DNA of 64,000 nucleotides. Source: Owenia fusiformis (lineage: Eukaryota; Annelida; Polychaeta; Sabellida; Oweniidae). The stretch spans positions 33,996,866 to 34,060,865 of the forward strand of contig CAIIXF020000001.1 of NCBI GenBank assembly GCA_903813345.2. Reading direction: 5' to 3'. The notes under the pieces were generated by a model. That model had not been told where the DNA came from. It was given only the letters and a program-made list of their open reading frames with translations, and did no database searches. The first letter of the stretch is position 1; each line of letters begins with the position of its first letter. Shown here piece by piece: positions 11,445-22,470 of this stretch. The translations under genes and the position numbers were made by a program.

Positions 11445-12184
11445 ATGTTTTCTTTTATTCTAAAAATAGGCATGAAGATGTATTTCAATTTTATAGGCCA
11501 TACACTCCCCTCCATAAGTTTGGCAGCCTTTTTTCCCCATTGAACTACGTGTTAAAGCCTCTTTACGTTTGAATTTTTATTTACTTAACCGGCGATGAAA
11601 TAACTTATAATATTGATGGAAACGTAACTTGACTTTATTTCCAATACCTCCAAATTTTCTCAATTTTTTTCCTCAATTACAATAGGTCGAAAATTGATGA
11701 TAAATTTGATGAAAATCGTCATTCCCATGTAATCCAATGGAGGGGCAAATCAGAAATCAGGATATCTTTTCAGTAAAAGATTCAGCAAAAATTATTTTTA
11801 TATAGAAAATTGAATTGTCTAACTTTTTTGAACACTAAGTGTTTAGTTTATTTGATGAATATTAAAGTTACAGCGCTTCAAAGTGATTTTTGAAAAAAAA
11901 ATTCCGCCTCCTGTGTGATATCAATGGGAGAGGTATTTTGAAAAACAATTTTGACTTTAAAGCCCCATAACTTTGTTGAACCTGGAGAAACATATCAATT
12001 TTTTGTTAAATAAAGTTAGCAAATTCAATTACCTGCCTAACTTGTATTTTTTGCAAGGACTCGGATGGATGGATATTCTGTCATATGACTTGCGGCAAAC
12101 CTACCATTTTCCATTGGTTAACATGGGAATCTCGATTTTCAAAAATACATCAAATTTATCATCAATTTTCGACCTATTGTATGT

Positions 12185-12558
12185 ATGTATGAATATATTT
12201 ATTGCCCTTTATATAAAGGAGATACATGTATACAAATTATGTAAATGTTAAATTGAAAATAATCACTATTTACAAACAAACTATATTGCTGTTTTTGACT
12301 GACGACGACGCCTAGCTACCGCGTAGACGCACGCCGCCGACCAAAATTGGCCTAGCACCTAATTGTAACGCAATCATAAAAAATGACTATATTTTACAAA
12401 CATTCATTGTTTTGTTGTTGTTTTTGTACTGACGACGACGCCTAGCTACCGCGTAGACGCACGCCGTAGGCCTAGATAGACCTGTTACCTAACACTCTTG
12501 AGATTAATAAAAAATGACATTATGGATCTGCGTTTTCTATAAAATTAAAAGGAAGACA
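12185..12558 (-). repeat. Possible LINE 3' tail fragment inside D1
   Basis: On the minus strand this segment ends in CTCCTTTATATAAAGGGCAATAAATATATTCATACATACA-like sequence, a polyadenylation-signal-bearing tail of the kind seen at LINE 3' ends. The GC-rich word GACGACGACGCCTAGCTACC followed by GCGTAGACGCACGCCG occurs at about 12302 and 12426. No coding part is present. Confidence 0.4.
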
Positions 12559-12560
12559 TA

Positions 12561-13433
12561 CACTCCCCTCCATAAGTTTGGCAACCTTTTTTCCCCATTG
12601 AACTACGTGTTAAAGCCTCCTTACCTTTGACTTTTTATTTACTTAACCGGCGATGAAATAACTTATAATATTGATGGAAACGTAACTTGACCTTATTTCC
12701 AATACCTCCAAATTTTCTCAATTTTTTTCCTCAATTACAATAGGTCAAAAATTGATGATAAATTTGATGAACTTTTGAAAATCGTCATTCCCATGTAATC
12801 CAATGGGAAATGGAGGGTTCGGGGAAAATCAGAAATCAGAAAATCTTTTCAGTAAAATATTCAGCAAAAAATATTTTTATATAGAAAATTGAATTGTCTA
12901 ACTTTTTAAAACATTAAGTGTTTAGTTTATTTGATGAATATAAAAGTTACAGCGCTTCAAAGTCATTTTTGAAAATAATTTTTCGCCCCCTGTGTTATTT
13001 CAATGGGAGAGTTTTTTTGAAAAACAACTTTGACTTAAAAGCCCTATAACTTTGTTGAACATGAAGAAACATATCAATCTTTTGTTAAATAAAGTTAGCA
13101 AATTCAATTGCCTGCCTAACTCGTATTTTTTGCAAGGACTCGGATGGATGGATATTCTGTCACATGACTTGCGGCAAACCTACCATTTCCCATTGGTTAA
13201 CATGGGAATGTCGATTTTCAAAAATTCATCAAATTCATCATCAATTCTCGACCTATTGTAATTGAGGAAAAAAATTGAGAAAATTTGGAGGTATTGGAAT
13301 TAAAGTCAAATTACGTTTCCATCAATAGTATAAGTATTTTCATCGCAGGTTAAGTAAATAAAATTCAAAGGTAAGAGGCTTTAACACGTAGTTCAATGAG
13401 GAAAAAAGGTTGCCAAACTTATGGAGGGGAGTG
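12561..13433. mobile_element. Tc1-like element D2 nested in D1
   Basis: It has the same terminal sequence as D1 and TA at both sides (12559-12560, 13434-13435). It is 873 bases with long inverted arms around a short centre. Flanking D1 sequence (ending in GACATTATGGATCTGCRTTT) is partly duplicated at 12423-12558 and 13480-13610. It belongs to the same family as its host. Confidence 0.85.
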
Positions 13434-13841
13434 TACATGCATCTGAACGGCTGCAATTTGTTGTTGTTGTTTTTTTGTACTGACGACGACGCCTAGCTAC
13501 CGCGTAGACGCACGCCGTAGGCCTAGATAGACCTGTTACCTAACACTCTTGAGATTAATAAATAATGACATTATGGATCTGCATTTTCTATAAAGATAAA
13601 AAGGAAGACATAGCGTATCATCATACCTTCCCCAAGGTATTGTAAATGAGGAAAAAAATTGAGAAAATTTGGAGGTATTGGAATTAAAGTCAAATTACGT
13701 TTTCATCAACATTATAAGTATTTTCATCGCAGGTTAAGTAAATTAAAATTCAAAGGTAAAGAGTCTTTAACACGTAGTTCAATGGGGGAAAAAAGGTTGC
13801 CAAACTTATGGAGGGGAGTGTACTTCTGCGTTTACATGAAA

Positions 13842-13910
13842 TAACTGGTGGTTCAGTGGTAGAATGCTAGCATTGCATGTTGACTGCATGGGTTCAATTC
13901 TTCCTATGCA
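13842..13910 (+). pseudogene. tRNA-Gly-like unit 3
   Basis: The first base pair of the acceptor is lost (AACTGG). A-box TGGTTCAGTGG is intact, B-box GGTTCAATTCT weakened. First unit after the D1 insertion. Confidence 0.5.
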
Positions 13911-13985
13911 GTTTTGTTTGCTTTAAAAACTGACTTAAAGATGTACTACAATTTTAATAAATCATACTTCAGCGTTAACATGAAA

Positions 13986-14054
13986 GCACTGGTGGTACAG
14001 TGGTAGAATGACCGCCTGGCATGCCTGGCGGCTTTGATTAGATGCTACTGCAAT
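13986..14054 (+). pseudogene. tRNA-Gly-like unit 4
   Basis: The 5' half is good (A-box TGGTACAGTGG, loop CTGGCAT). The B-box is destroyed (TTGATTAGATGCT). It starts 144 bases after unit 3. Confidence 0.5.
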
Positions 14055-14129
14055 GTTTTCTTTTTCTTTAAATAATGACATGAAAATGTATTACAATTAT
14101 TATGGATCATCCTTCAGCGTTTACATGAA

Positions 14130-14197
14130 ATCATTGGTGTTCGCTGGTAGAACGCACCCCTTGCATGCAGGCGGCTGGAGTTCGATTCTGCCAGTGC
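14130..14197 (+). pseudogene. tRNA-Gly-like unit 5
   Basis: The A-box has lost a base (TGTTCGCTGG). The B-box GTTCGATTCTGCC is kept. 144-base spacing. Confidence 0.5.
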
Positions 14198-14273
14198 AAT
14201 GTTTTTTTCTTTTAAAAAATGACTTGAAGATGTATTACAATTTTACAGATCATACTTCAGCGATTACACGAAA

Positions 14274-14342
14274 GCTTTGGTGGTTCATTGGTAGAATGCT
14301 CGCCTTGCATGCAGGCGGCTTTGGTTCAATTCTGCAAGTGCA
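14274..14342 (+). pseudogene. tRNA-Gly-like unit 6
   Basis: Starts GCTTTGGTGGTTCATTGG. Loop CTTGCAT, B-box GGTTCAATTCT. 144-base spacing. Confidence 0.5.
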
Positions 14343-14415
14343 ATGTTTTCTTTTGCTTAAAAACTGACTTGAAGATGTACAATTTTTTATATCATACTTT
14401 AGCGTTTACATGAAA

Positions 14416-14484
14416 GCACCCGTGGTTCAGTGGTAGAATGATCGCCTGGCATGCAGACGGCTGGGGTTCAATTCTGCCAGAGAA
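14416..14484 (+). pseudogene. tRNA-Gly-like unit 7
   Basis: GCACCCGTGGTTCAGTGGTA keeps an intact A-box. The loop is CTGGCAT. The 3' acceptor has decayed to AGAGAA. Confidence 0.5.
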
Positions 14485-14564
14485 TGTCTTTTTTGTTTTA
14501 AAAAACCGATATGAAGATGTTTTACAATTTTTATAGATCATCCTCCAGCGTTTGTAACGGGAAA

Positions 14565-14633
14565 CCACTGATGGTTCACTGGTAAAATGCTCCCCTTGCA
14601 TGACGGCTGATGGGATTCGATTCTGCCAGTGCA
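14565..14633 (+). pseudogene. tRNA-Gly-like unit 8
   Basis: A-box TGGTTCACTGG. The anticodon stem 3' side lost bases (TGCATGACGG). B-box GATTCGATTCT. 3' end CCAGTGC. Confidence 0.5.
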
Positions 14634-14711
14634 ATATTTTCTTTTCTTTTTAAAACTGACATGAAGATGTATTACAATTTTTATAGATCATATTTGAACA
14701 TTTACATGAAA

Positions 14712-14745
14712 GCACTGGTTGTAAGGGTTCAAATCTGCCGCTGCA
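14712..14745 (+). pseudogene. tRNA-Gly-like unit 9, internally deleted
   Basis: Only the acceptor start GCACTGG and the T-arm region GGGTTCAAATCTGCC remain. The D and anticodon arms are gone. Confidence 0.55.
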
Positions 14746-14821
14746 ATGTTTCTTCTGTTTTAAAAACTGACATGAAGATGTATTACATTTTTTATAGATA
14801 AGCTTCATCGTTTACATGAAA

Positions 14822-14890
14822 GCACTGGTGGCTCAGTGGTAGAATGATCGCCTTGCATGCTAACTGCTTGGGTTCGATTCTTCCAGTGAA
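14822..14890 (+). pseudogene. tRNA-Gly-like unit 10
   Basis: GCACTGGTGGCTCAGTGGTA and B-box GGTTCGATTCT are intact. The anticodon stem does not pair. Its linker is deleted, so unit 11 begins seven bases later. Confidence 0.55.
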
Positions 14891-14897
14891 ATGTTTT

Positions 14898-14966
14898 GCA
14901 CTGGTGCTTCACTGGTAGAATGCTCAGGTTGCATCCAGGCGGCTAGGGTTCGATTCTGCCAGTGTA
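14898..14966 (+). pseudogene. tRNA-Gly-like unit 11
   Basis: Starts GCACTGGTGCTTCACTGGTA. B-box GGTTCGATTCTGCC. Abuts unit 10 with no linker, which points to unequal exchange or slippage. Confidence 0.55.
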
Positions 14967-15043
14967 GTGTTTCCGTTTGTTTTAAAAACAGACGTGAAGA
15001 TGTATTTCAAGTTTATAGACCATACTTCTGCGTTTGCATGAAA

Positions 15044-15112
15044 GAACTGTTAGTTCAGTGGTAGAATGCTAACATTGCATGTTGACTGCATGGGTTCAAC
15101 TCTTCTAATGCA
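15044..15112 (+). pseudogene. tRNA-Gly-like unit 12
   Basis: Starts GAACTGTTAGTTCAGTGGTA. B-box GGTTCAACTCT. 146-base spacing restored. Confidence 0.5.
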
Positions 15113-15190
15113 ATGTTTTCTTTTGTTTTAAAAACTGACATAAAGATATATTACAATTTTTATAGATCATACATCAGCGTTTACATTAAA

Positions 15191-15250
15191 GCACTGGTGG
15201 TAGAATGCTCACATGGCATGCTGACTGCTTGGGTTACATTCTTGCAGTCC
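15191..15250 (+). pseudogene. tRNA-Gly-like unit 13, D-loop deletion
   Basis: GCACTGGTGG joins directly to TAGAATG, removing the TTCAGTGG of the D loop and hence the A-box. The B-box is also altered (GGTTACATTCT). Confidence 0.55.
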
Positions 15251-15330
15251 AATGTCTTCTTTTGTTTCTAAAACCTGACATGAAGATATATTACAATTTT
15301 TATAGATCATACATGAACATTTATATGAAA

Positions 15331-15346
15331 GCACTGATGGTTCACT
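15331..15346 (+). pseudogene. tRNA-Gly-like unit 14, 5' remnant
   Basis: GCACTGATGGTTCACT is cut in the D loop by the terminal repeat of B3, which starts at 15345. No 3' half is seen further right. Confidence 0.55.
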
Positions 15347-17507
15347 AATAGAGATTTTACATTTTGGCATGCCAACCTAAGGTCCTTGCGATGGCATGGG
15401 TGCACTAAGGTCCTATCACCTTTGGAAGAGTTTATTTTCATTCATCAGGTAGTATAGGAGTCTTTACAATTTATAAGGACAACATTTGAATACACACTCA
15501 GTGGAGCCAGTTACTTGAATAAAACATAGACATTGCAAATCTATGTAGTAAATGTGCTAGTTTATAACTTATCAATGTGCAAAAGACTCCCATGCAGAAC
15601 ATTTCTAATGATAAAGACAGTCTTCCCATTACAAACCAAAGGCTTTACCAAACGCCCAAAAAATGACTGAATTTTTCTATTTTTGCAGACATCTATAGTT
15701 AGTTTATTGACTAAACTACACAAACAGGCACATTTCTAAAAAAATCTTACTTGGAAATACGGTAATTATAATTAACCGTACTGGGTTCCATATACAAATT
15801 AAAATGTGTTGGTTCATGCATGCACATTGATGAATAAACAAAATATTTGTTCATACAAACTGGAGAACGTACAACATCTGCGTTCATACACACTGGAGAA
15901 AGTACATATTATTTGTTGATACAAAATGTGTGTTCATAAACAATGGAGTACATGTACATAATATTTGTTCATACATACTGGAGAAAGTATATACACAGGC
16001 GTGTTGATTCACTTCATACTATTGTCTACATGTTCATACTGGAGAACGACATTTTATTCGTTCTGACACATTGATTAATTAACAAAATCTTTGTTGAGAC
16101 GCAGAAGAGAATTATGAACAAAGATTGGTCCATGCACATTGTAGAAGGTGCAAATGATTTGCTTATACATATTGGAGAATGGACACAAAATATTTGTTCA
16201 TACATGCAGGAGAAAGTACATTAAATGTGTTCATAGAAAGTGGAGAACGTACAGAGTATTGGTTAAATAACTGGTGAAAATACTATAATATTTGCTCATA
16301 CACACTGGAGAAAGTACATGACATTTGTAAATACACACAGTTAAAATGTATTGTTTCATATATAAAATGAAAAAATATAAATAGTATTCATACACACACG
16401 AGAAAGTACAATATATTGATTCTGAAACATTGGTGAATAAAAAAAATAAAATATTGGTTTAGGCACATGGGAAATGAACCTAGTTTCGGTTCATGCATAC
16501 TGGAGAAAGTATTTACACAGGAGTGTGACTCAGAAAATGTAACTCAAAAAACAGTTAAAAGTTGGACTTTTGGAAAGAATCTATAATTGCATTTTCAGAA
16601 AGTGTGCCAAATATATTATTTGAAATGATAGGAGCTTTGAAAATTTGAATTCATTCCTAGAAATAGAAAAAATGAGAAACTAATTTAGAAAGCAATCCAT
16701 TTTCTTTTTATGATCACAATTTTTGTTTCAGACAACTTTTCAAAGCTCCTATGATTTAGAGCAATATATTGGGCACATTTTCTGAAAAATTCAGAACATT
16801 GTGTTTAGCGACATTTCCAAATGTAAACTTTTTAAGCATTTTTCAGTCACAACTTCAGAGGGCTGAAAAGTCTCACATGATGTTTAGAGTCATTCTGAGC
16901 ATGATCATTTTGATCCTGGTCATGTAAATGATGTGTGAGAATAGTGAAACTGATTGATGGGTAAAACAGAACTCTATTCAGTTTTTAAAAATCGAATATC
17001 AACATGTTTTTTTCATTTCCTGTTTTGTGTATATTTCTGATAACTACTTCCTTAACCCACACTGGAGAAAGTACAAACTGTTAGTTTATACACCCTGAAG
17101 AAAACACCCTGAGAAAATATTAGTCCAACGTTTGAGATGTTTGATCTCTACATACTGAACAATCATACAAAGTGGAGAGACTATGAGAATATTGATTAAT
17201 CCAATCTGAGTAATATGATAGATAGTTGGTTCTTCAAAATAAGAGGTTTACTTAGATTTTGAATATCAATATAGACTTGTATCAAGTGTTATAAAGAATC
17301 TGATCTTCGTAACTTACTTAACTTTAGCATGCGGATTAATATTTAATTGATTCACATTTAATGCAGAGTTCCTGTGACATTGTCATTTATTTTTAGTGAT
17401 CAAGAAACTACTTTGCACGCTCCCGCCTAGTTATACAGGAAGAAAGCCAGAGCATTTTCATTCTGATACTCATCGCATCTAAAAAATGTCTGTGTCTATG
17501 ATGCAAG
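15345..17507. mobile_element. Element B3, inverted and truncated copy of B1/B2
   Basis: It begins with the same CTAATAGAGATTTTACATTT TIR, but the content runs in the opposite direction to B1/B2: the right-end sequence comes first, then the CTGGAGAAAGTAC motif array (about 15830-16530). It ends in sequence matching the complement of 3480-3560, then stops abruptly where block K1 begins. The ~330-base hairpin is missing and the far TIR is absent. No coding capacity. Confidence 0.75.
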
Positions 17508-17646
17508 AATTAAAATTCAACACGCTTGAAATTAGAGTTGATATATTTTATTTCCGGTTGATATAACGTCGTAACGTTAGTGAAATCGAACGCGATTTCA
17601 ACTGATTGGATAACATGATGTGATCATGAGTAGGTTATGTGAGTAG

Positions 17647-18510
17647 TAGTCCAACAACATTAGACCTAGCCTGGGCCTCGTTTCTTATCTGACATGTCTT
17701 ATGGCCCGGCTAGGTCTAACCTCCATGATCATTTTGCCCTTGATGCGTTAATTTTATCGTTCCGCAGGTTTCGACAAGCGGAACTAATTAAACCCCGGGA
17801 TTAAACCCTGAAACCATGGTAATATTACACAAAGAATGTGATTCAAGCATGCATACATACCTTATGAATACATACACACCATCCCGTATCCCCCTTAGAC
17901 CTTATTGATGCATAATTACGGAAATATTGGAGACAGGTTTGGAATATGACGAAAATGTCGGTCAGTTTCGGTGACATCGAAATTGCAAATCGTATCAGAA
18001 ATTAACCGTCATCGCGGCACTGCATTTACAAACAGTAGGTTTGCAATTAATAACTATTTTGCGTGTATACACGCGCTATATAAATCAATCAAAGATACCT
18101 GTTATCCTCAAAATTTATCTTTTTATGCCGAGTAATCGTGATAATAATTTCCAATCTATTTGACAACAATTTCGTTTCGCTAGTAGTTTAATTTTACGAT
18201 CCGGGACACTCGGACGAACAGACACAATGACGGACATGCGGAAATGTCATTTTAGAGATTGGTAAGTGTAGCCTCATTTCACTAGTATAAATGAACATTT
18301 AACACATTAATATTGTGTTAAAACGCTTGATGTTATGTGTTTTTATATCACTGTCAAGTATCAATTGCATGTTATCGCAGCAAAATGGTTTCGATGGATC
18401 CAGAACTTGCATCAAAGGAAAGAATAGTAAAGAGGTTAAACTCAATAACGGCCCCAAGAAAATTCCTAATAGTAAAGAACGCCGTTATTGAGTTTAACGA
18501 CGTTAAACTA
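17647..18510. mobile_element. Element C2, second copy of C1
   Basis: An 864-base insert beginning TAGTCCAACAACATTAGACC and ending CGTTAAACTA. It is flanked by TGTGAGTAG (17638-17646) and TGTGAGTAT (18511-18519), a 9-base duplication with one mismatch. K2 has the single uninterrupted site at 20433-20441. The near-terminal hairpin TTAAACTCAATAACGGC is perfect here. No transposase. Mutator-like assignment rests on duplication length only. Confidence 0.88.
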
Positions 18511-18574
18511 TGTGAGTATAGTAGATGCACGATGGGATCGTGTTATTCTGCGAGCAGCAACCGAAGCGTTTATA

Positions 18575-19015
18575 CAGGGTGGGCCAAAAAAAACCACCTT
18601 CCTAACCAATGTTCCTGATAAATATTTATTTTTTAACAATCACACCAACAATGATATATCATATTAAAGATAATTTAATTTGCAACAAAATGATATATAA
18701 TAGCACCATTTTCAACAACCCCATATAGAAATATGACCATTTATGTGACATGGGGGGTCAAAAAACACCTTTTCAATTTTCGTCGATTTTGCAACAATTG
18801 CCTATTTCTACCAAATTTTAGTAAATTACAACATTGTCATGAGTCTTTCATAATTGGATATTATATATTGTTTTCATTCAATTTTTGAACCACACATGCT
18901 CAATATACATGTGTATGCTTATAAAACTAATTCATCTCTTCTTCAGTCTGTCCAAAAATAGCTCAATAGACCCACCCCCCGGACCCATCCTCTGTTTTTT
19001 CTGTTTTTTTTGTCT
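18575..19015. mobile_element. Mariner-like insertion M2, 3' end lost
   Basis: After TATA the sequence CAGGGTGGGCCAAAAAAAAC opens an insert that K2 lacks (K2 reads TATACACAGTTTTAGC). The left end matches mariner-type termini. The right end (TTTTTTTTGTCTCAG) has no inverse copy, so the element is incomplete. Confidence 0.65.
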
Positions 19016-19475
19016 CAGTTTTAGCTAGATGCGACTATTATGGGTGCATTCGGTCTTTATCATTTAGCCCTTGTTATATGCATATATTGATACCTATACA
19101 CGATGAACAGAGGATGCATATATTGCAATACCGTCAATGTGTTTCTACATTGGGATTGATACTCGTCTTACATGCAGTAAGAAAACCAGCGATTTGGCAA
19201 GGGTAAGAAGTAGTTTATATTGAAACAAGTAATGTTTTGCAATTTCGTAAGGTGTTCCTCAGATAGAAAAGCTTGTTGATTGGTTAGAGTAATCGACCAC
19301 ATATCAAAATGCTCTGCATAAACGATTGAAACGATATTATACATGTAAACCCGAAAAGTGACCATGTAATCGTTTGAGTTTCAGTAACATCGAACGATGC
19401 GACGTTACACGAGAGGTGCGCTGGTTCATGAGAAGAAGTCAACGCTAAGGACCAATGTTTGGGTTGCGAGAACAC

Positions 19476-20293
19476 TAAACAAAGAGGGTTCAGCTATCGC
19501 AATGAATAAGATAAGTAATTGTTATACAGATTTGCTTAGCATATCAAATATCCTTTTTATTAATGTAAGGATAGAGGGTTTGTAAGTTTTGCTAAAAAAC
19601 AACAACAACAACATTTAGATTGGTCACAGGTGCAAGAGCACTAAACAGTAAATATTGCAAGATCTATCGTTCAGTCATGGGCAAGACGTCGCACTGCTAC
19701 AGACGTTGGATGTTTGTAACTTGACTGTCAAAATATTCTTGTTTTTGAAATTGTTTCAGATATTTAGGTCACTACGCAAACGGGTACGTTTTCCGAAGAT
19801 TTACAAAGACTGCATTTTATGTGTTATAGGGAGATGGAATCCTTACGAACATCTTATTTAGATTTGACAGCTTTTAAACCAGAGTTACGGTTTTGGGATT
19901 GTTGATTTGTTTCAGACATGGTATTTGCAAGGTGCAAATATGCTCCCTCGGTTCAGCAAAAAGCAGTGTTTGGCAAAGATTTTAAAATGTTATTTTATAG
20001 CAAACGTTTTTCAAATGAACTCTTATGTTGCGCATATACAGAGATAGATATTACATTATAGTTTTTGTATAAACTAATAAAGTTGTGCAACGTAAGCATT
20101 TCAATGTTGTAAGTCATGAGAAACAACTAACGAGTTGTGTTACTCAGGAGTCATTGAATTGTTAAATGTCGTTGTTTGGTAATCTATATTTGTATAGTAT
20201 TTAAGTAATAAGCTTATAACATTATTGCAGTGAATCGCTACCAGGAGGGTCGGATTCATACTTACACCTCGGATACTTCATATCCTGCAAATG
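19476..20293. other. Unassigned sequence between K1 and K2
   Basis: About 0.8 kb with no supported gene. The frame at 19655-19861 has no recognisable motif. It is unique within the window. Confidence 0.5.
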
Positions 20294-20937
20294 AATTAAA
20301 ATTCAACACGTTTGAAATTAGAGTTGAATTATTTTATTTCCGGTTGATATAACGTCGTAACGTTAGTGAAATCGAACGCGATTTCAACTGATTGCCGTGA
20401 TTGGATAACATGATGTGATCATGAGTAGGTTATGTGAGTAGATGCACGATGGGATCGTGTTATTCTGCGAGCAGCCACCGAAGCGTTTATACACAGTTTT
20501 AGCTAGATGCGACTATTATGGGTGCATTCGGTTTTTATCATTTAGCCCTTGTTATATGCATATATTGATACCTATACACGATGAACAGAGGATGCATATT
20601 TTGCAATACCGTCAATGTGTTTCTACATTGGGATTGATACTCGTCTTACATGCAGTAAGAAAACCAGCGATTTGGCAAGGGTAAGAAGTAGTTTATATTG
20701 AAACAAGTAATGTTTTGCAATTTCGTAAGTTGTTCCTCAGATACAAAAGATTGTTGATTGGTTAGAGTAATCGACCACATATCAAAATGCTCTGCATAAA
20801 CGATTGTAACGATATTATACATGTAAACCCGAAAAGTGACCATGTAATCGTTTGAGTTTCAGTAACATCGATCGAACGATGCGACGTTACCCGAGAGGTG
20901 CGCTGGTTCATGAGAAGAAGTCAACGCTAAGGACCAG
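20294..20937. repeat. Block K2, empty-site copy of K1
   Basis: A direct copy of K1 without C2 or M2, ending at CGCTAAGGACCAG where A3 is inserted. It provides the ancestral state for both insertions. The two blocks differ by scattered substitutions and a short CCGTGATTG indel. Confidence 0.8.
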
Positions 20938-20938
20938 T

Positions 20939-22268
20939 AGAGAGGTTAAGCTACACGTAATTAACAAAACTTGAACGTGAATCCAATGCGCACGCAGATA
21001 AATGACATCAGATTTGTTTATTGCCTTTGGGCCAGCGTGAAATTTACAGGTTTTTACATGAGATTATCATATTGGTGCAATTTACAGACGCGTATTCAAC
21101 AAGGCATGAACGTGTACTTCTATGCGCGCGCAGAAAAATGACGTCAGATAAGTCTACTTTCTACAGGTAAGCGTGAAAGTTACAGGTTTTTACGTGTAGA
21201 TGAGTAATTACACGTCGCTCATTACGTGATTGATTTTAGCTATGTTCTAGGATGGCCCGGGATCCCATATTTGATACAGACAATCTTGCTTGTTATTATG
21301 GTAAACCCCAATCCTTAATTGGAAATAAGAATACATTTTAATGGGTAAATGACAACTTCAAATGTGATCGTTTGTTCATTCCGTACAATATAAATAGGCA
21401 GGGCCATTTTGATAACCGGGCTAAGTACAATATGTATGCTAAACGAAATGACCTGAATCGATTGCAAATTAAATAATTTCACAATATGACACAAATGGTA
21501 TATCACATCAGATCTGCAAATATAAAGATTGCAACCGATTCAGGTCACACTTCAAATTAAAAGATTTTACATTTTTCATCATTTTTTCCTCCAAAATGGC
21601 TATAGAAAAATGCTTCAAAAGCAACTTTTACACATATGAAATGCCATACAACTTTGTAAATCAAAAGATTAAACTGTTATGTTTCATTAATTAATAACAT
21701 ATTTGGATAAGATGTAGGGATGTGTAGGATGCAAATGGATTTTGACAAACACAAAAAGACTTCTAGTCTACTCCTGGTTTGGCATCTCTACCCCTGTACA
21801 CTTTATGATCGGATATTGGCCCTAATAAGTGGCCCATTCATCTATACAGTGCTGAATATAGGTCAACAAGATACTAGTGTACATGTAAATGGAATAATAA
21901 AGCAGTATATTCATTTTGAAAAATTAGATGAATTCATTTTTGATCATGGGGAGATCATAATGGAGGGCGCACTAGATTCTTTAATTGTGGTTGAATATGA
22001 AATAAAGCAAAAATAAAAAAACAAAAAAACAAATGTTTTGATGCGACTGGATTCGAACCCAGGCCTCACGGACACGAGTTCGAAGTGCTATCCATTACAC
22101 CATAGAGACATGAACTCAGAGACAGTCACCACATAAATATAGCTCCGCGTCCACTGACATGGTCTCAGACGTGTAGCTTAACAGAAAGTTTTCTTAAACG
22201 TGTACTTGAGCGTTGACTTACGCGTTCAGGTTCACGGTTTGCATTTATACGTGTAGCTTAACCTCTCT
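20939..22268. mobile_element. TIR element A3, copy of A1 with internal inversion
   Basis: The ends AGAGAGGTTAAGCTACACGT and inverse match A1. Flanks are AGT on the left and AAT on the right. Outer parts are collinear with A1, but 21449-21985 is the reverse complement of A1 1434-1945. About 220 bases of A1 (1945-2170) are absent. The frame 21720-22016 (98 codons) exists only because of this arrangement and has no known domain. Confidence 0.85.
22041..22109 (-). pseudogene. tRNA-derived module within A3
   Basis: 69 bases on the minus strand with A-box TGGTGTAATGG and B-box GGTTCGAATCC. It corresponds to the module in A1 without that copy's insertion. The acceptor stem does not pair. Confidence 0.6.
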
Positions 22269-22470
22269 AATTTTGCATATTTTGCCTTGAAATTTTAGAA
22301 TTATGAAGTTCATTCAATGTGAATGTTGTTCTGAAAGTTTGATGATAATCTGTTTATTGTGTCAAGAACTACAGTCCTTTACAAAACATGCTCAAAGTGG
22401 GCACTTCTCCTCTCTATGCACAAACGAATCCTGCGAACAAATTCGTAAATAACCCTGGCCTATACACATT
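22269..22470. mobile_element. Mariner-like end M3-left, terminus removed by A3
   Basis: The sequence from TTTTGCATATTTTGCCTT to about GCGAACAAATTCG is the inverted match (roughly three quarters identical) of 29120-29315, the sub-terminal part of M3-right. The outermost bases are missing at the A3 junction. Confidence 0.6.

Larger units (their letters stand above)
11503..13820. mobile_element. Tc1-like TIR element D1 (outer), carrying D2
   Basis: The ends CACTCCCCTCCATAAGTTTG and inverse are flanked by TA (11501-11502, 13821-13822). Removing it restores the satellite linker CCATACTTCTGCG, seen intact near 15019. The inverted arms are several hundred bases long, including AACTACGTGTTAAAGCCTC. 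The interior holds a LINE-tail-like segment, a thrice-repeated GC-rich word and the complete copy D2. No transposase. The TA target and the GTTTGGCAAC-type terminus fit the Tc1/mariner superfamily. Confidence 0.85.
11229..15346 (+). repeat. tRNA-Gly-like tandem satellite, ~145-base unit
   Basis: Fourteen full or partial units share one plan. A ~69-base tRNA-like half starts GCACTGGTGGTTCAGTGGTA and ends near CCAGTGCAATG. A ~75-base linker follows, containing TTTAAAAACTGACATGAAGA and a Pol III-type T run. Starts are spaced 140-149 bases through most of the array. The tRNA half matches eukaryotic tRNA-Gly best in its acceptor and D arm. The anticodon loop reads CTTGCAT and the 3' side is two bases short, so units are degenerate. 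D1/D2 split the array between units 2 and 3. B3 truncates it at unit 14. Confidence 0.85.
17508..19475. repeat. Block K1, paralogous to K2
   Basis: Outside its insertions C2 and M2, K1 matches 20294-20937 closely. It starts AATTAAAATTCAACACG and ends around GAGAAGAAGTCAACGCTAAG. Small frames inside (for example 19168-19365) recur in K2 with substitutions but show no recognisable domain. Confidence 0.8.

Noticed and set aside
11229-14966. Functional tRNA-Gly or tRNA-Ala genes
   Set aside because: The 3' acceptor side is two bases short, anticodon and T stems have mismatches, and the loop triplet (TGC) disagrees with the Gly-like body. Called as tRNA-derived instead.
21720-22016. 98-codon frame in A3
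   Set aside because: It spans the inverted segment and is not open in A1; no known fold or motif.
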